A stretch of 64,000 nucleotides of DNA, taken from assembly GCA_964019135.1 (NCBI GenBank), contig CAXHSH010000293.1, positions 124,001-188,000 on the forward strand, in the 5' to 3' direction. Below are positions 1-9,600 of the stretch, piece by piece (position 1 is the first letter of the stretch; every line of letters begins with the position of its first letter). Both the position numbers and the translations under genes were made by a program. This DNA is from Arenicola marina. Taxonomy: Eukaryota > Annelida > Polychaeta > Arenicolidae. The notes beneath the pieces were generated by a model. The model searched no databases and was not told the origin of the DNA. It worked only from the letters and a program-made list of their open reading frames with translations.

Positions 1-1
1 A

Positions 2-367
2 ATAACCCCGCAATACCCAACGGATATTCTTGAAAGCAGGCGCAAACACGGTGAAAAAATCGCGGAAATGAGGAAGAAAGCAGGAGGTACGGTAATCAAA
101 TCTAAAATGATCAAGGACAAACTGTGGGTAAACGGTGAGCTCCAAAGAGACCCCCTCCCCTGACCTCTACCCCAAGACATCCTACATACCACCATTCAGG
201 AAAGAGAGTCTCTGTTCAAGGATAAGAAAAACATCCAAGAAGGGAAAGCTGTCTCGGACATCGGCTCGTCCGTTATCGCCTCGCGCATTCCAGTCCAAAG
301 CATCGATGACGTCCGTAAAGCGTACAAATCCCTGCTCCTGGACCCGGCGAGACAAGAAGCATCGCAT
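2..367 (+). pseudogene. LINE ORF1 C-terminal fragment, left half (split by the transposon)
   Basis: One reading frame runs from base 2 to the insertion point, with a single in-frame TGA at 161-163. The first part resembles the C-terminal domain of L1-type ORF1 proteins: a basic helix, then DKLWVNGELQ, like the ORF1 pattern dKLyinGe.y. The later part (PVQSIDDVRKAYKSLL) is the start of an IMPACT/YigZ-like domain. The same frame resumes at 14382 after the transposon and its target duplication. ORF1 proteins are nucleic-acid chaperones of non-LTR retrotransposons; the role of an IMPACT-like tail is unknown. The TGA could come from a CGA codon, a common transition. The 5' part of the LINE lies outside the window. 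The ORF1 assignment is an inference from motif shape and from the related copy at 47916-49122. Confidence 0.6.
362..367. repeat. Left target-site duplication TCGCAT
   Basis: TCGCAT immediately precedes the transposon terminus TATGAGGGGCC and is matched perfectly at 14376-14381. Deleting the element and one copy restores the interrupted ORF1 frame, which independently confirms the boundary. Confidence 0.9.
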
Positions 368-679
368 TATGAGGGGCCATTTGGGTCACATTGGCATTTT
401 CAACGCGTTCAATATTGAACGCGTGATAGCCAGCTTACGCGCGTAAGTGACTGGATTACGCGCGTAAGTGACTGGCTTACGCGCGTAAGTGGCTGGGTTA
501 CGCGCGTAAATGACGCGCGTAAGTGACTGGGTTACGCGCGTAAATGACGCGCGTAAGTGACTGGGTTACGCGCGTAAGTTACGCGCGTAAGTGACTGGGT
601 TACGCGCGTAAGTTACGCGCGTAAGTGACTAAGTTACGTGCGTAACCTGTTGACCAATCAAGACGTTCCTTACATCGCG
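368..679 (+). repeat. Left terminal inverted repeat with 21-bp subterminal tandem units
   Basis: It starts TATGAGGGGCCATTTGGGTC, contains a perfect 22-bp palindrome at 403-424 centred on AATATT, then about ten copies or part-copies of a 21-bp unit (GCGCGTAAGTGACTGGGTTA plus C) and ends near ACATCGCG. The same blocks recur in reverse order at 14061-14375. Such subterminal repeats are typical transposase-binding sites in large DNA transposons; that role is inferred here. Some units are shortened, so the two ends differ slightly in length. Confidence 0.88.
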
Positions 680-738
680 GTCGCCGTCGTTTTTACGTTT
701 TGAAAGGACATTTTTGGAGCAAAGTTTGAGTTCGAATC

Positions 739-3714
739 ATGGCGACCAGTGTGGACTTCATGCGTCGAATGAAGGTCAAGTTTGACTCTTGTGTTCGCGA
801 CGTGCTATATTGTGAACAACTAAGCGACAGAACCATAACAGCTGTCATTTCCAGGTCAGTGGAGCGATATTTTGACTTAAGACTTGTGGTGTTATGTCAA
901 GCCTTCATCTAAACTCCCTTTTATTTTAAAGTAAGACTGAAGTAATGCCCTGACATGGGTTAGATCTACAACAAGCCTTGCTAGACCCACGGAACAACCC
1001 AGGCGTATCCAGGGGGCTGGGTCGATCATGATAGGGCTGTTTTTTATGATGCTATATTCATATCTCCAGATATAATATATAAACATGGGCCTCGTTGCCA
1101 GCTATAGGACGTGGTACAAGGGGTTCCCTTGGTACGTTCTGGATATGTTGTATGTGACCTCCCCATACTGATCCCGACCTCACTTTCGGAACGCTACCCT
1201 CTCACTCGATCGTCAGTTGAAATATAGGGCAATATCGTGGGTCACACCAGGGTATGTGTGTGCGGGGGAGGGGGCGTGTCTACACTGATCCATATATATA
1301 CAAAGTAGATAGTTGCTTTTATGCCTAAATATGTTAAATACTGTTGGCACCTGTCCGTCTATGCAAGATGGTGGAAATTAAAGAATTGAACCCGGTTTGA
1401 TTTGTTGGAAGGCAACCACGCAAGCCGCTATAGGTTCTATGAATATTATAATGGCAGGATTTCGGTAGACAGTTGGCAAACTTTATTTTAAAACATTGCT
1501 TCCCAACAGGGCGGAAAGCATCGAACGAGACCTGAATAGGGCGAAAGGACAACTCGTATCTGATATTAACTGCCAACACTTATTGGATGATGTGGCCAGC
1601 TTCCTCCAGGAAATGCGTGGTCAACAGCACGGAAACAGTGCGCCGTGTAAGATATATCGAAGTGAATATATCGTAATATATTGTCATCAAATCAGCGTTC
1701 CATTGTTGGACAAACATTGGTTATATATCGTTGCTATACGACAAACATATGTATGATGCCTGCCAAAACGATATAACGCACTTTTATTGAAGTATAATAC
1801 ATTCCAAATCCGCGCACACCTGGGACCGTAAGTTCGAAAGGGCCGGGGTCTTCAAATACATAACATGCAGATGAATGCAATATTCAGCCATGGCCGTTAC
1901 CAGTGGCGGATCCAGAATTTTGCCAAAGGGGGGGCACGTTTTTGCGTCTAAATGCCGCCGAATTTGGCATTTTTCCCCCCATCCACCTGGATCCGCCACT
2001 GGTTTCTAAGGGCCCCGTGCAAGCTCTTCATCTTGTACAATTATTTAATATATATTGTCTGTCTTCCAGCCTCTACGGCTTATCAGTCGCCATTGGTGGC
2101 GACTGGCACTGTGGGTCCACCCAAGTACGATATCACACGCGAGCAAGTGCAATACCTGGTGGGCATTGGCATGACGTCGACAATGATGGCTGAAGCATGT
2201 CAGGTGTCTCAATCAACGATGAAGAGGCGTCTCAGGTAAACAATCATGTTTTCAATTAATTACAGTCGATGCATGGTTCATTATTGGTTATTGGAAAAGT
2301 TCAGTTGCGTCTTGACAAAAGGCTTACCAGTACACACCTTACATGTTAACGTTAAGTTTTAGTTGAGCGAGCAGCATATCCAATTGCTTATATTTACTCC
2401 TAAGCATCGGGGTCCGATTAATACTATCCAGTTTAAAAAATAATTAAATGAATTAACAAAAATGGGTGACGAATGTGATGAAAAAAACATATCATTGTGA
2501 AGACATGGTAAATAATGCAGAACACATTACTTGCAGAGAATTCGACGAGAATCTACGAGATCAGTATTGTACTCTGTCTGATGCTGATTTAGACCAAAAA
2601 GTTACGTCAGCCATTGGCCACAACCATAAACTGGGTTACGAGAGCGTGAGGGCGCGATTATTGGCTCAAGGAACTAAAGTACAGCGCGCACGCATCCGGG
2701 ACTCGATGAGCGGTGTCGACCCTGCAGGCCTGGCGATGAGATCTGTGGCCACAAAGATCGAGAGGCGAGTGTACTCGGTACCGTCACCCAACTCTCTGTG
2801 GCACATCGACGGAAACCATAAGCTTATCAGGTAAAACATGTTCATTTCCCTTATCTACACCCTTAACGTTTATTCCAAAAAGTCCCTAATTTTCATGATA
2901 CCATAAGTTCAAACATTCTTCTCCATTCTACGCATTTCACTCTTCGCAACACAGTAGAACTGGCAATGCTTTTTTAAGGTGGCGGATGGTGGTCCACGGT
3001 GCATTAGATGGTGCCAGTCGGCTCGTGACATTCATGAGAGCGTCGGACAACCGACGGGAGACGGTGTTCTCCTACTTTTCTACAGCCATTTCTTTATATG
3101 GAGTTCCATCAAGGATCCGTGTCGACTACGGCGGTGAAAACAACGACGTGGTCCTCTTCATGAAACTCTTTCGAATGGAAGACAATGCTGCCATGAGAGG
3201 AAAATCTGTGCACAACCAAAGGATAGAGAGGTTGTGGCGGGATATGTGGAATGGCGCTACCAATACTTTTTATGCCATGTTTACTGCAATGGAAAGAGAG
3301 GACATTTTGGATCCTTGCAACGAGCAGCACATGTGGGCGTTGCATTACGTGTTCTTGCCACGCCTAAACCAAGAGTTGGACGTATTCCGCGCACAATGGA
3401 ATATGCATTCCATGAGCACAGCAAAGGGACAAACTCCAACTCAACAATTTGTTCTTGGCTGCCTCCGGAATCGAAATTCCAGTCTCCGTGCTACCACTGA
3501 GCTCTTCATTGACCAGGACGCAGCCGATGGCACGCAAGGCTGGCAGCCCAATGAGCTTGAAGGTTCTCCACAAGTCCATCTTCCCGCAACAACCTGTCCA
3601 CTTGACGAAGAACAGCTGGCTGCTCTAAAGAGAGAAGTGAACCCTCTGGCCGAATCTGCTGACAATGGCGTTTCACTATATAAGACTACGCTGGCATTCC
3701 TTGACAGTCACTAG
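739..3714 (+). CDS. DDE transposase of the 14-kb element, five exons, apparently intact
   Basis: Exons 739-854, 1510-1646, 2070-2235, 2537-2830 and 2979-3714 have GT-AG borders and join in frame to 1,449 nt, that is 482 residues plus TAG. The ATG lies 60 bp inside the left inverted repeat. Residues about 103-140 (KYDITREQVQYL to QSTMKRRLR) form a helix-turn-helix, likely for binding the ends. The catalytic core follows: WHIDGNHK (D231), RVDYGGEN (D287) and NQRIERLWRD (E321), a D-D-(33)E triad of the retroviral-integrase type. A C-terminal part of roughly 150 residues follows without a motif I recognise. This protein should cut and rejoin the element's ends. No stop, frameshift or missing catalytic residue was seen. 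Splice sites are predicted by eye, but phase agreement across all four introns is strong support. Confidence 0.88.
1901..2001. mobile_element. 101-bp MITE in transposase intron 2
   Basis: It is bounded by CAGTGGCGGATCCAG and its exact reverse complement CTGGATCCGCCACTG, so nearly the whole sequence can fold back. It lies within the intron 1647-2069. A lone matching right end is seen at 19791-19805, showing a multi-copy family. No clear target duplication was found. Confidence 0.6.
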
Positions 3715-4334
3715 CACACAAGAGCACTTTCGTGGTCTTTTCTCGTACAAGTCGTCATTTTGTGAGATACGTTCAGGCCAAAGACCCATAATATGTACAT
3801 TTGAATGTAACAAATACCAAGGTTGGTGACGCCGCGTTTAACATTTAATCATGCGGTCTTTGCTCGTATATCGAAGGTTAATAATACAAGCATGTCATGT
3901 ATCACTCGTATTTCTCCCTTTAGCGTTTCAAAAATATTGAAAACTGTAATCCTTTAACCATCAAGAATGAACGTCTTTACCACTAAACCTGCGTCCTTAA
4001 CATTTATACTGCCTGACATATAAGTCAATTAACCGGATGATATCACATAGTATACAGATTTCTCAGCCTAACGGCTCTCATAACGTAACATAATAAGCAT
4101 TATATACGTGTGTAGGTTCCATATTACTAGGGCTTTAAGCACTCTCCTTACCTCTGGCAGACACATTGCCATTGACCTACCGCAAACCAGTCTTAATTTC
4201 AAGTATATACAATTTAAAGATGTCATCATGTCGGACATTTCGATTCATTGATGAATCAATACTGTTCGTTCCGCGCGAATTAACAATCACAATACCGAAG
4301 GAAACAAGTACCATCAGTAAAAAGGCATTGTACA
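3715..4334. other. Intergenic space between the two convergent transposon genes
   Basis: This 620-bp AT-rich stretch separates the transposase stop from the HECT stop. It must hold both 3' untranslated regions and polyadenylation sites. No canonical AATAAA in a convincing position and no further ORF was recognised. Confidence 0.5.
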
Positions 4335-6668
4335 TTATTCCTGACCAAACGTTTGACTATTGAGAATCAATTCGGCGTATAGTAAAACTGCCTCTTCCGG
4401 GGAGGCAGTGACTAGCTTGAAGGTCACAACCAGGGCGCAGGTGTTCACGAACGTAGACTCTCCAAAATGAACATCTATTGACTTGTGAAAGCCAATGGCT
4501 GGAACGCTTGTGGCCCCAGTCAGCCACATGAGCACGTGCTCTGGGCCGACGCGTATCCCGTTCACCGTCGTTTCATCCCCTATAAATATTAAATACTGTT
4601 GAAATGTAAAACAAATTGTAACAACATGCATTACTTGGAGAAATAAGATAATAATCGTGTTGATAATAATACGTCAGAAAAGAAATGTTGGAAGTTCTTG
4701 AAGATGCTACACTCCTCTAGCCGGTGTACAATGTATGCACGCCGGTATGATTTATATACGATACACTACAATATGCATCGGAAGAACGCAAACAATAATA
4801 ACCTCGTGTTGCTTGCAAGAACGTCAAGAATCCCTGGGCCGTAGATCTCTCTCTCCTCTTTGTGTTATCATTCTCCGAGTAGTGGAAGACCAGGAGCTTG
4901 CGGACGACTGACGGAGTGACTTGTTCTACTTGCCCGCTAAAGAGTTTTGTGGCGGCCTCTATATGGTCTGTTTGTCTCAGAAGAGACAATACTTGATGTA
5001 CCTTGAGACCTAAGACCATGCAAAATGGGGCACACATATTGAAAAATTGTTTATTTATACACATTTAATGAACATAAAAGGTTTGGAGAACGATAGAGCC
5101 GCGTACAAGGTGGCCATACAAATTATTCACGGAATCCACCATCCAGCCATGTGTGACGCAATTGATAATAAACATCATGGTACACTACGAACACTGTAAC
5201 ACTAAATAATAATAAGGTATGAGGGCAAACGGCAATCATGGCTAACACGTTTGAACACCCTATATGATTAAATGCGTTTTCTGTCCTTGCGCAGGCCTTT
5301 CCTCTCTGTGTTACAGGAATACGTATAAAAGTTTATTTTCTAACCTTCTACGAACTGCTCCAGTTCCTCCCGGCATGAGGACACCAGATTCTCAATCAGA
5401 GAAACTTGCAGAGCCGGAATATGTACCTTCCTAAATTCAGTGGACGAAATAAGAAAGCCGGCTTCGATCGCTTGGTCAAAAATTGAGGCGTGCAGGTCGC
5501 TCAGCTCTCCCTCAGGAGCACGTTTCATCTGCAATGCAAACAGCAAGAGCATTAATAATCTCCATATTACTTGTAGCACTATTTCCCCAGCCCCCTCTTG
5601 TTCATACTAAGCAATTAATAAATTGATTCTAAATTCTTAATCGTCCAACCAAAACTCCGACGATGTTTGGTTAAATTGTCATTAATTTCCTCAGCGTTAC
5701 CAACCTTAGCCAGGATGTCCACAAGAGCGTCATCCAAGTCGTTAAGACAATACGACGCAATATTGCCGCTCAGTATGTACTGGACAACAGCATCCGCGAA
5801 AACTGGCAGCCCGGGTCCATCCTGCAGGATAGACAACGCCACTAGCTTTCCCAGGTATAGATAGGATTTTTTCTTTGGCTCCACGAAGTTCCTGCGTAGG
5901 GTTAGGTGCCCCGGTTTACCTAAAACCGAATATACGAAAACTTACTAATAGTTAGCGACGGGCAATGAAGCTTGATGCATATAGTAATAAAGAAGCAGTC
6001 GATTGAGAAAAACATGTGGTAGCCTCTAAGTAAATTTCCTATCATTTTGTTTTTGTATACGCAGCATTTATTTAAACAGGTTTGCAACAACGAGTACACA
6101 TCTTAAGACTGGCCTCATATCAAATTGTGACCTGTGGTAAACATAAAAGAAGTTCAAATGAAAACATTTGTTTGCGCTTCAATTTTAAAAGTATATTAAA
6201 ATATCACCTGTCAAATACCGTTACGGCATTAATATAATCCAGGACAAATGGCCCGTTCTATATAGCCAATTCCTAATAGGGAAGGTTCACTACCTGCGAC
6301 AAAGTTTGAGTGGACAAATTGATGCAGGAAGAGAGACCAAAATTCTCTCCTCAGTCCTCCCAAGTCAACGCCATCTTCTCCACAGAAAGTGACCTGCACC
6401 GGATCGTAGATGTTGGGCAAAAACCTCCTCAGAACGAGTGCGTCCCGGAGAGCAGCCTCCCTCCGCACCTCCAGCGACATCACGCCATCCCCCCGTCCCG
6501 GAGAGCAGCCTCCCTCCGCACCTCCAGCGACACCACGCCAGCCCCCTGTCCCGGAGAGCAGCCTCCCTCCGCACCTCCAGCGACATCACGCCATCCCCCA
6601 TGTTGCCAATCTGCTCTTCCCTCCGCTTCAGCAAGGCGACCTTGAGCAACTCTGTCGCTTGTGAGTTT
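4335..6668 (-). CDS. HECT catalytic domain exons (N-lobe and C-lobe)
   Basis: Exons 6668-6294, 5919-5705, 5528-5345, 5009-4803 and 4579-4335 have matching phases and GT-AG borders. The N-lobe has VQVTFCGEDGVDLGGLRREF and YLYLGKLVALSILQDGPGLP, both close to HECT consensus. The C-lobe has VLMWLTGATSVPAIGF and the active-site stretch STFVNTCALVV, with the cysteine codon at 4439-4437, then NSQTFGQE and TAA. If only one of the three 53-bp units in the first exon is counted, the joined exons are exactly 372 codons plus stop, the usual HECT size, and open throughout. Because the insert is 106 bp, the frame as present shifts inside the first exon. The last residues lack the bulky C-terminal hydrophobic often seen in HECT ligases. 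Confidence 0.85.
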
Positions 6669-9600
6669 CTGTAAGGATTACAGATGCCAATAATTTACAA
6701 ACTCACTAATAGAACTGCATCTTAGAATGCAGTCATTACCGAACACGAGAAAAATATATCTGACATGATAACATATAATGTTATGGATATTATAGGTGTT
6801 CTCACTAAACGCTTTCATACAAATGTTTACAATCCGATATGCTATTTATGTCCATGGAAATAATATAGATGCCGCCAAGAGATATGGTATGACTCTGAAT
6901 CATATTTCATACACACCGTGCGTGCTAGGTGCCTCAATCGGCAAGTCCAGGTCAAGCGTTTTTTAGTTATCCTGTTGAGCTTCTACGGCGAGATGTCTGG
7001 TCACCTCCTGAGACATTATGATCAAACTTTTCAGAAGAACTAATGTTGATTTGCAATTTTTTTTTTAATTAGGCACGTTTGCCATACATGGTTTGGACAT
7101 AAACAGGAATATGTAAATGCCCAAATAAATATATGAACAAGAATGGTTAAAAGGGGTTACTCGTATATAGTATATGCGACAGGGAGATTCCAAACTGAAT
7201 TGCCTGTAAGAATTTAAGAAAATTTTGTGACAGATCGAGCTTACAAACAATTGCATGAAAACGTATGGTGGTTAATTCTGTTCTGACAATAGAAAGGTGT
7301 TCCATAGAAAAAAAAACAACCGTGGGTGGTGGTGAGTGCGTGGTCTCAGGTAGCTTTTCTTTTTCCGTTACCAAAACTATAGCGCCATCTAGTGTTATAA
7401 TTTAACAGCTGTAATAATACACGTGACCTCAATCTGCTTAGTTCCTAGTTGATGCTTAGTTCTTAATGCTTAATGCTTTACGATCAATTCTAAGTGCTTA
7501 TTTCCCCATGCTTAGTGTGGGCCTCTTTCACCAGAGAGGGGGGGGGGAATTTTACAAAGTAAAGGTCAAGAAGTGCTTAATTCTTATGCCAGATAGACAC
7601 ATTTCGTAATTACGAAACCGTATGGCGCATCGTAGCGTCAATTAAATAATATGAACTGTCAACAGAAAAAACGAAAAACTAAATGCAATATGCAGAGTAA
7701 CATTTTATACAATCCTAACAATATCTGTATATGTACCATGAGGTCAGTAGTCGGCTCTGCATGAAATAATATATATGTTTTTGAGTTATCTCATGTGCAA
7801 TAACAATGAATCATCAACGTTTACGAGATACAACGTTATTCCTATCTATCCTATGCCAAAATGTATTAATAACACATATAATACTAATATTTATATGATA
7901 CTTTATCATGTTACATATATATGAAGAACATTTATTTGTCTGTCTCTGCTCGTTTCACTTGTTCCGTCCATTAATTAGGTGAGCCAACGACATGTCAGGG
8001 GTGTCCTTACCTTTCAATGGTTCGTTCTCCACACTTGGCGGAGTTAGATTGTGATATACTGGATTGTTTGTCTACAAAACAAACAGAGATAATCGTTTTT
8101 ACGTACACTGTAACCTTCTTTAACTTCCGGACAACTTCACTATGCGGACCACTCCGTTAATACTGCAAGGCTGCGGGCCCGTATTGCAACGTATCTGCGA
8201 ACACCCATCGAGGTTCGATTTAGTAGGTCTTGTAAGCGGCACTGATGGAAGGCGATTTTAATGACGCGGTTCGGGGTTATATAACTAATGGCTGGATCTA
8301 TGAGTACTGAGCGCGGTCAATTATATAGACTGCATACTACTGCCTTTTATGACCAGGGGATCAGAGGCAAGAAAAACAAAAAGTTAAATACGTGATTTAT
8401 GTGACACACCCGCCGAGCAGACATGGGGTAATCATAATCAGTAATCGTAATCGATTGTAATCGATTACATTTTTAAAGTAATCGTAATGGATTACATTGG
8501 TTTTTAAGGCAATGTAATCGTAATCATGATTACTTTTGATGATTACTTTGCTATGTTCACTCGGGCTGTTGGATCTTCAATTGATCGTCATACTTTCCAT
8601 GTCGCCTGTATCATATGCGGAAACTCGCCACTGCAGTCTTACTGTAGAGATCCGACCCCCCTCGAAACCACCCTGGCCCTTCCTGCCCAACCCGACAAAT
8701 AACCCGACATAACCAATTAAGCTGGCTGGGGGTGCCACATTCTAATCCCCTCATTGTCTTGTTTGCATTGGATAGCTAGAAATAGTCCAGAGCGACTTAG
8801 GGGTCTATATGTTAGGAGCAGGTAGGTGGGTGGGGGCTGCGATGGGTAGGTAGGTAGGTGGGGGCTGTGATGGGTAGATAGGTAGGTGGGGGCTGTGATG
8901 GGAGGGTGGTAGATGCTTGCGTTATTGTTCTCTATATAGATTGATTGGAAGAGGTGTTGTTATAAAACGAACTCGATTCGGTCAGGACTGGTGCACGGCA
9001 ATGTATGGTGTGGTGGCTGGACTAGATTCCCTTGTGTCATATATCTGTGTGGCTTCCTTTAGTTCCATGGTATTTAACATAGAGGTAATTAAGTTTTTAC
9101 GCGGGACACCTCCCTCTTCGGCGAGAATCCTAAAGTTCTAAAGTTTAAATGAATCCAGCAAGATAGAGGTGCGATTATCCGTCAGTGTTGTGTTTTTTAT
9201 TTCAATTACGTCAAAAAACAGTCCATGTAATCACGATTGTAATCATGATTACATTGAATGTAATCGTAATCGATTACTTTCATATTTCCTGTAATCGCAA
9301 TCATGAAATTTTCAAGTAATCGTAATCGATTACATTTACAATGTAATCACCCCATGGCTGCCGCCGAGCCTCCATAATTGAGCCTTACCTCCAATGTGAG
9401 TCACACGAGAATATAATGAACAACCCGAAAGTGAAAACATAGTCTAAATATCTCTATAGACATCCTGCGCCGTCCACCAAGCGGCCGGTGCGGGGTTCCA
9501 ATCCCACCTGTACAATGTTTGAGCAGGATAAACATTTCAGCTCTGTCTTTAAATAATAGGGGAGCGAACCCCGGAGACATGGCTTGTCTCTACCTTAATC

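Noticed and set aside
430-660. Regular short repeats that could be taken for a CRISPR array
   Set aside because: Units are contiguous 21-bp tandem repeats without unique spacers, lie in inverted copies at both transposon ends, and the genome is eukaryotic.
4335-6668. HECT gene as a host gene into which transposons inserted
   Set aside because: It lies wholly between matching inverted repeats with a target duplication, and its putative first exon adjoins the right repeat.
6310-6674. Plus-strand Pro/Ser-rich frames
   Set aside because: They are the reverse strand of the 53-bp repeat in the HECT exon.
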